Assembly: GCF_011057975.1 (NCBI RefSeq)
Contig: NZ_CP049109.1
Location: 2,263,001-2,327,000 of the forward strand
DNA: 64,000 nucleotides
Origin: Sphingosinithalassobacter tenebrarum
GTDB taxonomy: Bacteria > Pseudomonadota > Alphaproteobacteria > Sphingomonadales > Sphingomonadaceae
Direction of reading: 5' to 3'
A model generated the notes under the pieces. It was not told where the DNA came from, did no database searches, and saw nothing but the letters and a program-made list of their open reading frames with translations. Below are positions 8,547-16,859 of the stretch, piece after piece. Made by a program: the position numbers and the translations under genes. Position 1 is the first letter of the stretch; the number at the start of each line of letters is the position of its first letter.

Positions 8547-9700
8547 TGCGAATATCCATCCTGGGCGCGACCGGATCGATCGGCAGTTCGACGCTCGATC
8601 TCGTCGAACGCGACCCCGACCGATTCGAAGTGATCGCGCTCACCGCAGGCAGCGACGCGGCCCGGCTGGCCGCCGCCGCGATCCGAACCAACGCCAGGCT
8701 TGCGGTCGTCGCGGACGCCCGCAAGCTGCCCGAACTGCGCGATGCGCTTGCGGGTACGGGGATCGCCGTTGCCGGGGGCGACGATGCGGTATGCGATGCC
8801 GCGCGGCTCGATTGTGACTGGACGATGGCTGCCATCGTCGGCTGCGCCGGGCTGAAGCCGGCGATGGCGGCGCTGGAACAGGGACGCACCGTGGCGCTGG
8901 CGAACAAGGAATCGCTGGTTTCGTCCGGCACGATCATGATGGCTGCGGCGCAGCGCTACGGCGCGACGCTGCTGCCCGTCGATTCCGAGCACAACGCCGT
9001 TTTCCAGTGTCTCGACCGCACCGCGCCGCGCAGTGTCAGCCGCATTATCCTGACTGCGAGCGGAGGGCCGTTTCGCACGACGCCGATCGAGGCGATGCGC
9101 GCGATCACGCCAGAACAGGCGGTGGCGCACCCTAACTGGTCGATGGGCGCCAAGATTTCCGTCGATTCGGCGACGATGATGAACAAGGGGCTCGAACTGA
9201 TCGAGGCGCGCCACCTGTTCCCCGTAGCGCCTGAACAACTCGACGTGATCGTGCATCGCCAGTCCGTGGTGCATTCGATGGTCGAATATGTCGACGGATC
9301 GGTCCTCGCCCAGCTGGGGACGCCTGACATGCGGACGCCAATCGCATATGCGCTCGCCTGGCCCGACAGGATGAACACGCCCTGCGAACGACTCGATCTG
9401 GCGACGATCGGCTCGCTCGATTTCGAGGCGCCGGACCATGATCGCTTTCCTGCGCTACGCCTGGCCAAGGAGGCGCTCGTCGCAGACGGCGCACGGCCCG
9501 CCATCCTCAACGCAGCAAATGAAGTCGCAGTGGCGGCTTTCCTTGCGCGACGCGTCGGCTTTCTTGAAATTGCCGCAATCGTTGCCGATACGCTGGATCG
9601 CTATGACCCGGCCGCCCCGGAAACGCTCGATGCCGTGCTGGCAATTGACGCCGAAGCCCGTCGCATCGCGGGCGAGCGTGTGAAGGACTGCGTCGCGTGA
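8534..9700 (+). CDS. dxr: 1-deoxy-D-xylulose 5-phosphate reductoisomerase
   Basis: Second step of the MEP isoprenoid pathway: NADPH-dependent conversion of DXP to MEP. The N-terminal NADPH fold starts ISILGATGSIGSSTLDLV (about residues 8-25); metal and substrate residues are in LPVDSEHNAVFQ (about 150-161) and the flexible loop NWSMGAKISVDSATMMNKGLE. The length is 388 from ATG 8534; MRIS at 8546 is an alternative start. It shares the operon with uppS, which uses the downstream isoprenoids, while ispDF lies separately at 34.5 kb. Confidence 0.96.
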   Translation: MADVMRISILGATGSIGSSTLDLVERDPDRFEVIALTAGSDAARLAAAAIRTNARLAVVADARKLPELRDALAGTGIAVAGGDDAVCDAARLDCDWTMAAIVGCAGLKPAMAALEQGRTVALANKESLVSSGTIMMAAAQRYGATLLPVDSEHNAVFQCLDRTAPRSVSRIILTASGGPFRTTPIEAMRAITPEQAVAHPNWSMGAKISVDSATMMNKGLELIEARHLFPVAPEQLDVIVHRQSVVHSMVEYVDGSVLAQLGTPDMRTPIAYALAWPDRMNTPCERLDLATIGSLDFEAPDHDRFPALRLAKEALVADGARPAILNAANEVAVAAFLARRVGFLEIAAIVADTLDRYDPAAPETLDAVLAIDAEARRIAGERVKDCVA

Positions 9701-10830
9701 CAGAAATTCCTGCAATCTTGCTGGCCCTCCTTGCCTTTGTCCTGGTGATCGGACCGCTCGTGTTCCTGCACGAAGGCGGCCACTATCTCGCCGGGCGGCT
9801 GTTCGGCGTGAAGGCGGAGGAATTCTCGATCGGCTTCGGTCGCGAAGTCGCCGGCTTTACCGACAAGCGCGGGACGCGCTGGCGCTTTTCCTGGATCCCG
9901 CTGGGCGGTTTCGTGCGCTTCGCCGGGGACATGAACCCGGCGAGCGAGCCGACCGCCGAATGGCTGCAACTGCCCGCCGCCGAGCGCGAAAAAACGTTCC
10001 AGGCCAAGAAGCTGTGGCAGCGCGCGATCATCGTTGCCGCCGGGCCGGTCACCAATTTCATTATTGCGATCCTGATCCTGGGCGCCTTTGCCCTGATCTA
10101 CGGCCAGAACCGGACCCCTACCGTGGCGGGAACAGTCGTGGAGGGAAGCCCCGCGGCGACAGCGGGCCTGCAGGCAGGCGACCGGATCACCGCGCTCGGC
10201 GGCCGCTCGGTCGATACCTTTGGCGATATGGCGCGATATACGCAGCTTCGCCCGGGCGAACGGGTGACGGTGGCGTTTGAACGCGACGGCGAGGCGCGCA
10301 AGGTGGACGCGGTGATCGGCACGCTGGTCGAGCGGGATCGTTTCGGCAACGAATATCGTATCGGCCAGCTCGGCATCGGCCCGGGCGAGCCGGTTCTCGA
10401 AAAGGTCGGGGTGCTCGAAGCGCCCTGGGTGGGAATCACGACGACGGCGAGCATCATGCAGTCGATGGTCGATGGACTGGGCCAGATCATCACCGGGCGC
10501 CGCCCCGTTTCCGAAATGGCGGGGCCGATCCGCATGGCCGGCATTTCGGGCCAGCGGCTGATGATGGGGCCGACAGAATTTGTCTTTCTCATCGCGTTGA
10601 TCTCCATCAATCTGGGGTTCATCAACCTGTTGCCAATTCCAGTGCTCGATGGGGGCCATCTGTTGCTTTATGCGGTCGAGGCCGTGCGCCGTAAGCCGGT
10701 GGAGCCGCAGGTGGTCGAATGGGCGTTCCGCGGCGGGCTGGCTGCGATTCTGGCGTTGATGCTGATGGTTACGGTGAATGATCTCGGATCATATGGCGTA
10801 TGGAAGAATTTGGCCGGGTTGATTGGCTGA
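9697..10830 (+). CDS. rseP: Site-2 protease RseP, RIP metalloprotease
   Basis: Inner-membrane zinc protease that cleaves substrates within the membrane, typically anti-sigma factors and signal-peptide remnants. The zinc site HEGGH is at residues 25-29 in the first transmembrane helix; a PDZ domain covers about 135-215; the third metal ligand lies in LLPIPVLDGGHLLLY near 310-324. The length is 377 residues. It begins with a GTG overlapping the dxr stop by 4 bases and precedes bamA, the usual dxr-rseP-bamA order. Confidence 0.95.
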   Translation: MTEIPAILLALLAFVLVIGPLVFLHEGGHYLAGRLFGVKAEEFSIGFGREVAGFTDKRGTRWRFSWIPLGGFVRFAGDMNPASEPTAEWLQLPAAEREKTFQAKKLWQRAIIVAAGPVTNFIIAILILGAFALIYGQNRTPTVAGTVVEGSPAATAGLQAGDRITALGGRSVDTFGDMARYTQLRPGERVTVAFERDGEARKVDAVIGTLVERDRFGNEYRIGQLGIGPGEPVLEKVGVLEAPWVGITTTASIMQSMVDGLGQIITGRRPVSEMAGPIRMAGISGQRLMMGPTEFVFLIALISINLGFINLLPIPVLDGGHLLLYAVEAVRRKPVEPQVVEWAFRGGLAAILALMLMVTVNDLGSYGVWKNLAGLIG

Positions 10831-10890
10831 GGGGGTTAGTGCAGGGCGCGCAGGGGCGCATGACCTGCCGAACAGACAAGGATTTCCGAC

Positions 10891-13668
10891 TTGAGTGGGA
10901 CGGTGACAGCAATCACGGCTAAGAATTTCGGCGCGCGCGCGACCGCGGCGCTCCTGACCGGCACGATGCTTTCGGGCATCGTCTGCGGCACTGCCCAGGC
11001 GCAGGAGGTCACCCCTCCCGCGACGGAAGCGCAGCAGACCGCGCCGGCGCAGCAGCAGACACAGCAGCCGGTGATCAAGTCGCTTACGATCGAAGGCACC
11101 CAGCGCCTGGAGGCAGCGACGGTCCTGTCCTACACGCGGCTGCGCGTCGGACAGCCCTATGACAATGCGTCGCTCGACCAGGCGATCAAGGATCTCCACG
11201 CCAGCGACCTGATGACGGTCGAATCGATTTCGGGTGCGGAATCGGGGCATATCGTCATTCACATTCGTGAAAATCCGATCATCAACCGCGTCTTGCTCGA
11301 GGGCAACAAACACCTCAAGGAAGACAAGATCACGCCGGAAATCCATCTGGCGCCGCGACAGATCTTCACGCGCGCCGCGGTGCGCGCCGATGTCGCCCGC
11401 ATCGTCGAGCTCTATCGCCGCCAGGGCCGGTTCGCGGCGGTGGTCGAACCGCAGATGGTTCAGCTCGACCAGAACCGCGTCGATGTCGTCTTCGAAATCA
11501 CCGAAGGCCCGAAATCGAAGGTTCGCCAGATCAACATCATCGGCAACGAAGAGTTTTCCGATGGCGAACTGCGCGGGGAAATGGCCACCAAGCAGGCGCG
11601 TTTCTGGACGATCCTGAGCTCAAATACGAGCTATGACCAGGATCGCCTCGCCTATGACCAGCAGAAGCTGCGCCAATTCTACCTGACGGAAGGCTATGCC
11701 GATTTCCGCGTCGTGTCAGCGATCGCCGAACTGACGCCGGACAAGCGCGACTTCATCATCACCTATGTCGTGGAAGAGGGCGAGCGCTACAAGTTCGGTC
11801 CGGTCACGGTGGACAGCGCGGTCCGCGATTTCGACGAAGATCGCGTCGCGGCGTCGCTGCCGTTCGGCGAAGGCGACTGGTACAATGCCCAGCAGGTCGA
11901 GGACGCCGTCGAGCAGTTGAGCGAACTGGCCGGCGCTTATGGCTATGCCTTCGCCGACGTGCAGCCGGAGTTCAGCCGGGACGCCGAAACGCGCACTATG
12001 TCGTTGAATTTCCATATTGCCGAAGCCAATCGCACCTATATCGAGCGGATCGAGATCACCGGCAACACGCAGACCCGCGATGAAGTGATCCGGCGCGAAT
12101 TCCGCGTGGCGGAAGGGGACGCGTTCAACAGCTTCATGGTGCGACGCTCGCAGGACCGCATCAATTCGCTGGGATATTTCCAGGAAGGCTTCGAGATCGA
12201 GCAGAAGCCGGGCTCCTCGCCCGATCGCATCGTGCTGGGCGCGAATGTCGAGGAGCGGCCTACCGGCGAGCTGACCCTTTCCGCGGGCTTTTCGAGCCTT
12301 GAGCGTTTCCTCGTCTCCGCATCGATCCGCCAGCGTAATTTCCGCGGCATGGGGCAGACGCTGTCTGCCTCGGTCGATTATTCCAGCTATTCCAAATCGG
12401 TCGAGCTCGGCTTTACCGAACCCTATCTGTTCGATCACAATATCGCGCTGGGCGGCACGCTGTATCGGCGCGACCTCAATGCGTTCAACTATATCGGATC
12501 GGACCGTAACACGACCTACAGCCAGGTCTCGACCGGCTTTCAGATCGTATCGGGTATTCCGCTCACCGAATATTGGACGCTCTCGGGCCGCTACAACTTC
12601 CAGCTCGACGACGTCACGCTCGACGAGGCGACATTCTACACGGACGGCGAGTGCGACCCGCTCAAGGCCGGCCGCTATTATTGCGATGCGATCGGCGAAC
12701 GTATCACGTCGCTGATCGGCCTGTCGCTGATCTTCGACAGCCTCAACAGCCGTATCCGGCCGTCGGCGGGCCATCGGCTCGTGCTCGGGCTCGATTTCGC
12801 CGGCCTGGGCGGCGATGTCCGTTATGTGCGCGGCAAGGTCGATTTCGACAAATACTGGTCGCTGGGCAGCGGCTTCATCTTCTCGACCAGCGCCGAAGGC
12901 GGCTATATCCATTCGCTGGAAGACAGCCGGGGTGAAGGCATCGATCCGGTCCGCATTACCGACCGCTTCTGGCTCGGCGAGCCGCAGTTCCGCGGTTTCG
13001 ACATCCGCGGCGTCGGCCCGCGCGTCCAGCGCCTCTATTACAGCGGCGACCCGAGCGACGGTTCGCAGGCCCTGATCACCGATCAGGACCGGATCGTCGA
13101 CGACGCGCTGGGCGGCAAGGCCTATTATCTAACCAAGGCGGAACTCGAGATCCCGCTCGGCGCCGGTGCCCGCGAGATGGGGCTGCGCCCGTCGATCTTC
13201 GTTCAGGCGGGTGCGCTGTTCAACATGACGCGGCCGCGGCCGACCTTCACCTTTGAACAGGCGACCGGGCCGGGCGGCGAACTGCTGTACAATGACGACG
13301 GCTCGCCCACCTTGCTGCCCTATTCGACACCGGTTACCGACGCCAACGGCAATGAGCTTTACTACAATACCTATACCAACAGCGAGGGCGCCGAAGCGGT
13401 TCGGCTGACCACCTGCTCGGTCGGCTATGCGGCGGATCCCGGCGACCCCTGTGTCGGTTCTGCCAGCAACACCGCCTATCTCAATACGACGCAGCCCTTC
13501 TTCGAACGGTACGTCGGCGATACGGCGCGGCCACGCATCACGGTCGGCATCGGCGTAAACTGGAATTCGCCCTTTGGCCCGCTGCGGCTCGACATCGCAA
13601 AGGCCATTCTGACTCAGCCGGGGGATGACCCCAAGCTGGTTACATTCAACGTAGGGACTCAGTTCTAA
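10891..13668 (+). CDS. bamA: Outer membrane assembly factor BamA
   Basis: Central barrel of the machine that folds proteins into the outer membrane. The 925-residue product has a signal peptide ending near GTAQAQ (about residue 36), five POTRA domains to about 410, and a 16-strand barrel ending NVGTQF with a C-terminal Phe. It starts with TTG; AAGGA lies 8 bases before it. The barrel carries long surface loops with Cys pairs: one near DGECDPL...YYCD and one of about 90 residues before the last strands (near TTCSVG and DPCVG). It overlaps ompH by one base. Confidence 0.95.
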   Translation: MSGTVTAITAKNFGARATAALLTGTMLSGIVCGTAQAQEVTPPATEAQQTAPAQQQTQQPVIKSLTIEGTQRLEAATVLSYTRLRVGQPYDNASLDQAIKDLHASDLMTVESISGAESGHIVIHIRENPIINRVLLEGNKHLKEDKITPEIHLAPRQIFTRAAVRADVARIVELYRRQGRFAAVVEPQMVQLDQNRVDVVFEITEGPKSKVRQINIIGNEEFSDGELRGEMATKQARFWTILSSNTSYDQDRLAYDQQKLRQFYLTEGYADFRVVSAIAELTPDKRDFIITYVVEEGERYKFGPVTVDSAVRDFDEDRVAASLPFGEGDWYNAQQVEDAVEQLSELAGAYGYAFADVQPEFSRDAETRTMSLNFHIAEANRTYIERIEITGNTQTRDEVIRREFRVAEGDAFNSFMVRRSQDRINSLGYFQEGFEIEQKPGSSPDRIVLGANVEERPTGELTLSAGFSSLERFLVSASIRQRNFRGMGQTLSASVDYSSYSKSVELGFTEPYLFDHNIALGGTLYRRDLNAFNYIGSDRNTTYSQVSTGFQIVSGIPLTEYWTLSGRYNFQLDDVTLDEATFYTDGECDPLKAGRYYCDAIGERITSLIGLSLIFDSLNSRIRPSAGHRLVLGLDFAGLGGDVRYVRGKVDFDKYWSLGSGFIFSTSAEGGYIHSLEDSRGEGIDPVRITDRFWLGEPQFRGFDIRGVGPRVQRLYYSGDPSDGSQALITDQDRIVDDALGGKAYYLTKAELEIPLGAGAREMGLRPSIFVQAGALFNMTRPRPTFTFEQATGPGGELLYNDDGSPTLLPYSTPVTDANGNELYYNTYTNSEGAEAVRLTTCSVGYAADPGDPCVGSASNTAYLNTTQPFFERYVGDTARPRITVGIGVNWNSPFGPLRLDIAKAILTQPGDDPKLVTFNVGTQF

Positions 13669-14309
13669 TGAAAACGATTTTTTCGGCAGCGGCTTCCGCC
13701 CTGTTGGTAACGGCCGCCTCGGCCGCGATCGCTCCTGCGGCTTATGCGCAGGCGGCACCCGGCATCGGTGTGCTCGACCCGGAGGGGGCGGTGCAGAATT
13801 CGCAGGCCTATCAGACCGCGATTCAGCAGATCCAGACCGCCCATGCCGCTGTGATCCAGCAGGCGAATGACCGCAGCACCGCGTTCCAGCAGGAAATGGC
13901 GCCGCAGGTTCAGGCGTTTCAGCAGGCGCGCCAGGATCCCAATGCGGACCGCAACGCCCTGGCGACGCAGTATCAGCAGATCGAAACCCGCCGCCAGCAG
14001 GCCGAACAGGAACTCCAGCAGCTGATGATGCCGGTCGCGCGTGCCCGGGCTTATGTCGAAGAACAGATCGCTGCGCAGCTGCCGGCGGCGCTTCGCACGG
14101 TGATCCAGCAGCGCGGAATTGCAGTGGTGCTGCGTCCCGAGGCGGTGATTCAGGTCGCCCCGTCGGCCAATCTGACCGCCGATGTCACCACGCAGCTCAA
14201 TACGCTTGTACCGTCGGTGTCGATCACGCCGCCGGCAGACTGGCAGCCCGGTCAGCAAGGTCAGCAGCAGCAGCAGGCCGCGCCGGCGGCGCCCACCGAA
14301 GGACGGTGA
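13668..14309 (+). CDS. OmpH/Skp-family periplasmic chaperone
   Basis: Skp-like chaperones carry unfolded outer-membrane proteins through the periplasm to BamA. The 213-residue protein has a signal peptide (cut near AAYAQA, about residue 25), then the OmpH core with [20 protein letters not shown] and long Gln/Ala-rich helices that form the tentacles. The C-terminus is Gln/Pro/Ala-rich and probably disordered. It overlaps the bamA stop (TAATG) and the fabZ start (GTGA). Usually lpxD would follow; here fabZ does directly. Confidence 0.9.
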   Translation: MKTIFSAAASALLVTAASAAIAPAAYAQAAPGIGVLDPEGAVQNSQAYQTAIQQIQTAHAAVIQQANDRSTAFQQEMAPQVQAFQQARQDPNADRNALATQYQQIETRRQQAEQELQQLMMPVARARAYVEEQIAAQLPAALRTVIQQRGIAVVLRPEAVIQVAPSANLTADVTTQLNTLVPSVSITPPADWQPGQQGQQQQQAAPAAPTEGR

Positions 14310-14785
14310 GCGAGGTCGAACAGGGAGGGGGCACGACCGGCCCCCTCGACATCAGCAAGGTGATGGCGGCGCTTCCGCACCGCTATCCGATGCTGCTCGT
14401 CGATCGCGTGGAAGAACTGGTTCCCGATCAGTCGATCGCCGCGATCAAGGCCGTCACGATCAACGAAGGCTTTTTCCAGGGGCATTTCCCCGGACGCCCG
14501 ATCATGCCCGGCGTGCTGATCGTCGAGGCGCTGGCACAGGCCGCGGGCGTGCTCGCTGTTGAATCGCTCGGCCTTTCCGGCTCGGGCAAGCTCGTCTATT
14601 TCATGGCGATCGACGACGCCAAGTTCCGCAAGCCTGTGGAACCGGGCGTGCTGCTTCGGCTCGAAGTCGAATTCGTCCAGAAGCGCGCGAGCGTATGCAA
14701 ATTCGCCGGCAAGGCGCTGATCGACGGTCAGGTCGCCGCGCAGGCGAATTTCACTGCGATGATCGCCGATCCGCCCAAGGCCTGA
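14306..14785 (+). CDS. fabZ: 3-hydroxyacyl-[acyl-carrier-protein] dehydratase FabZ
   Basis: Dehydrates 3-hydroxyacyl-ACP in fatty-acid elongation. The hot-dog-fold protein of 159 residues has [13 protein letters not shown] at about 23-35 and the catalytic segment [12 protein letters not shown] with His60, plus Glu74 in IVEALAQ. It starts with a GTG overlapping ompH by 4 bases. In LPS-making relatives fabZ lies between lpxD and lpxA; here neither is present. Confidence 0.95.
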   Translation: MSEVEQGGGTTGPLDISKVMAALPHRYPMLLVDRVEELVPDQSIAAIKAVTINEGFFQGHFPGRPIMPGVLIVEALAQAAGVLAVESLGLSGSGKLVYFMAIDDAKFRKPVEPGVLLRLEVEFVQKRASVCKFAGKALIDGQVAAQANFTAMIADPPKA

Positions 14786-14810
14786 GCCGCCTTTTCCGCG
14801 ACTTGCATCC

Positions 14811-14860
14811 GGCGCCGTGCCCGTGTACGGCGCCGCCTTCGCTGCCGGTCGGAAACCGGC
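14811..14860 (+). promoter_or_regulatory. Two hairpins in the fabZ-rpmE gap
   Basis: GGCGCCGT (14811-14818) pairs with ACGGCGCC (14827-14834), and GCCGGT (14844-14849) pairs with ACCGGC (14855-14860). The second ends 23 bases before the rpmE ATG. They could form an rpmE leader structure, or the first could end fabZ messages, though no T run follows. Confidence 0.4.
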
Positions 14861-14883
14861 GGTTTCCTGAAGGATCTGGACTC

Positions 14884-15114
14884 ATGAAGAACGACACGCA
14901 CCCCGACTATCACATGATCAAGGTGCAGATGACCGACGGCACCGTGTTCGAAACGCGCTCCACCTGGGGCAGCGAAGGCGACACGCTGCAGCTCGACATC
15001 GACCCGACTTCGCACCCGGCATGGACCGGCGGCAACCAGCGCCTGCTCGATCAGGGCGGCCAGGTCGCGCGCTTCAACAAGCGTTTCGGCGGAATTTCGC
15101 TCGGCAAGAAGTAA
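14884..15114 (+). CDS. rpmE: 50S ribosomal protein L31, zinc-free form
   Basis: L31 bridges the two ribosomal subunits at the head. The 76-residue protein has the family core [24 protein letters not shown] and SHPAWTGG near residues 44-51. It contains no Cys at all, so it is the C-minus type that does not bind zinc. GAAGGA lies upstream of the ATG at 14884. The gene follows fabZ after 98 bases that can form two hairpins. Confidence 0.95.
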   Translation: MKNDTHPDYHMIKVQMTDGTVFETRSTWGSEGDTLQLDIDPTSHPAWTGGNQRLLDQGGQVARFNKRFGGISLGKK

Positions 15115-15136
15115 GGATTCGCGGGCGGCAACGGCG

Positions 15137-15151
15137 TTAACGCGCCATTAG
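15137..15151 (+). promoter_or_regulatory. CtrA-type box before the PilZ gene
   Basis: TTAACGCGCCATTAG fits the CtrA consensus TTAA-N7-TTAA with one mismatch in the second half. It lies 49-63 bases before the likely ATG of the PilZ gene, a common position for activation. CtrA is the cell-cycle and motility regulator of alphaproteobacteria. Binding is inferred from sequence alone. Confidence 0.5.
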
Positions 15152-15199
15152 CCGTCGCGGCCCTAGCATCTCCCTGTGATGGAACAGGGAAAATCAGTC

Positions 15200-15511
15200 A
15201 TGTTCGCAGCCGAAGTCGAGCCTGCTATCGGGCTCGGCCGTCGGCGCAGCGCGCGCAAGCCCGTGTCGCTCGATGCCAAGCTCGGCAGGGGCGGGCTTGA
15301 ACGCGCGCTTTGTCGCGTCGTCGATCTGTCGCGACACGGGGCCCGGCTGCAGACCTATTCGTCGCTGCGGCCGAGCACCACGGTATGGCTGACGCTGCCG
15401 TTGATCGGACATTTCGGTGCGAAGGTGGTCTGGGCCGACGATTTCGAAGCGGGGCTGGAGTTTCTCAATCCGCTGAGCGACGACCAGTTCGAATCCATCG
15501 TTCCCGATTGA
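15200..15511 (+). CDS. PilZ-domain protein, probable c-di-GMP receptor
   Basis: A 103-residue protein that is a single PilZ domain. The cyclic-di-GMP motif RxxxR is present at residues 15-19 (RRSAR) and DxSxxG at 42-47 (DLSRHG), both intact, so ligand binding is likely. The rest, WLTLPLIGHFGAKVVWADDFEAGLEF, is the typical beta barrel. The ATG at 15200 has CAGGGA upstream; GTG 15176 or ATG 15179 would add eight or seven residues without a ribosome-binding site. A CtrA-type box lies upstream. Its target is unknown. Confidence 0.85.
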   Translation: MFAAEVEPAIGLGRRRSARKPVSLDAKLGRGGLERALCRVVDLSRHGARLQTYSSLRPSTTVWLTLPLIGHFGAKVVWADDFEAGLEFLNPLSDDQFESIVPD

Positions 15512-15624
15512 ACGGGGCCGGGGGCGCCACTCCGGCGCATGCCTTCGCGCGTCGCCGGAATTCGCGACATAGTTCGAATTCAAAGCCAACGGCCTCAAAC
15601 AGCGAAGCGGTAGGCCATCATAAA

Positions 15625-15714
<90 letters not shown>

Positions 15715-15806
15715 GCGATCTTTCCCCGCTATCGCGTGCGATATTGTTTGCGCAAGCATTGCTTTGGGGGTTCAGCCCGAAGGGCGGCTGTGGCAAGGTT
15801 CGCACC

Positions 15807-16859
15807 ATGCAAAGAATTCGGCTTGCGCTGCGTCCCATCTCCTGTGCCGCAACGGCTATCGGATTGATGTTTTCACTCTCCTCCGGCGCACATGCGCAGG
15901 ATGCGGCGGGCTTTCAGCGCTATCTTCCTGAACTGGCCGCCCAGGCTCGTGCCGAAGGCGTAAGCCGCCAAACGGTCGAGTCGGTGATGCCGACGCTCGA
16001 ATTCAAGGAACGCTCGATCGAACTCGATCGCGATCAGCCTGGCGGCGGCGGCAATCCCAATGCGCCGATCCCCGATTTCGAGCCGTATCGCGTGCGTCAC
16101 GTCAATCCCGTCCGCATCCGCCGCGGCCGTGAGGCGTGGCAGCGCATGCGCAGCAAGCTCGCGGGAATCGAAGCGGAAACGGGCGTGCCCGAATCGATCA
16201 TGGTCGCGATCTGGGGGCATGAAACCAATTACGGGGCGATTACCGGCGGTTTCGATGCGCCGAGCGCGCTGGCGACGCTTGCCTATGAGGGACGTCGCCG
16301 CGAACTCTTCTCCTCCGAATTCATCGCCACGCTCAAGATGATCGACATGGGTGTGCCACGCGACAAGCTCATCGGAAGCTGGGCAGGTGCGCTGGGCGGG
16401 CCGCAATTCCTCCCCTCGGTCTATCTGCGTCTCGCACGCGATGGCGACGGCGACGGCCTCGCCGATATCTGGGGGTCGGATGCCGATACGCTGGCTTCGA
16501 TCGCCAATTATTTCGTCAATGCCGGCTGGCGCCCGGGCCAGCCCTGGGGCATCGCCGTGTCGGTTCCGGCGAGCCTGAACCGCGATGCCATCGCCAATCA
16601 CACCACCTCGCCGCGCTGCCCGCGGGTGCATGAACGGCACAGCGAATGGAAGACGATGGCCGAGTGGCGTTCGCTCGGGCTCGTGCCGCTCGAAAAGCCG
16701 TGGCCGGGCGACAATGTGCTCGCGACGCTGCTGGAACCGGACGGGCAGGGGAAGACCGCTTACCTCCTGACCGGAAATTATCGCGTCATCCTCGATTATA
16801 ATTGCTCAAATTTTTACGCTTTGTCGGTAGGCCTGCTTGCCGATGAAGTGGAACGCTAG
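15807..16859 (+). CDS. Lytic murein transglycosylase, MltB family
   Basis: Cleaves the glycan strands of peptidoglycan with formation of 1,6-anhydro ends. The 350-residue protein has a signal peptide ending near AHAQ (residue 31). The catalytic Glu139 lies in IWGHETNYG; LIGSWAGALGGPQFLPS follows, and a Gly/Asp-rich calcium-type loop DGDGDGLADIWGSD is near 213-226, as in MltB. The ATG at 15807 gives the signal peptide; upstream in-frame codons do not. Its end overlaps the next lipoprotein gene by 17 bases. Confidence 0.92.
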   Translation: MQRIRLALRPISCAATAIGLMFSLSSGAHAQDAAGFQRYLPELAAQARAEGVSRQTVESVMPTLEFKERSIELDRDQPGGGGNPNAPIPDFEPYRVRHVNPVRIRRGREAWQRMRSKLAGIEAETGVPESIMVAIWGHETNYGAITGGFDAPSALATLAYEGRRRELFSSEFIATLKMIDMGVPRDKLIGSWAGALGGPQFLPSVYLRLARDGDGDGLADIWGSDADTLASIANYFVNAGWRPGQPWGIAVSVPASLNRDAIANHTTSPRCPRVHERHSEWKTMAEWRSLGLVPLEKPWPGDNVLATLLEPDGQGKTAYLLTGNYRVILDYNCSNFYALSVGLLADEVER

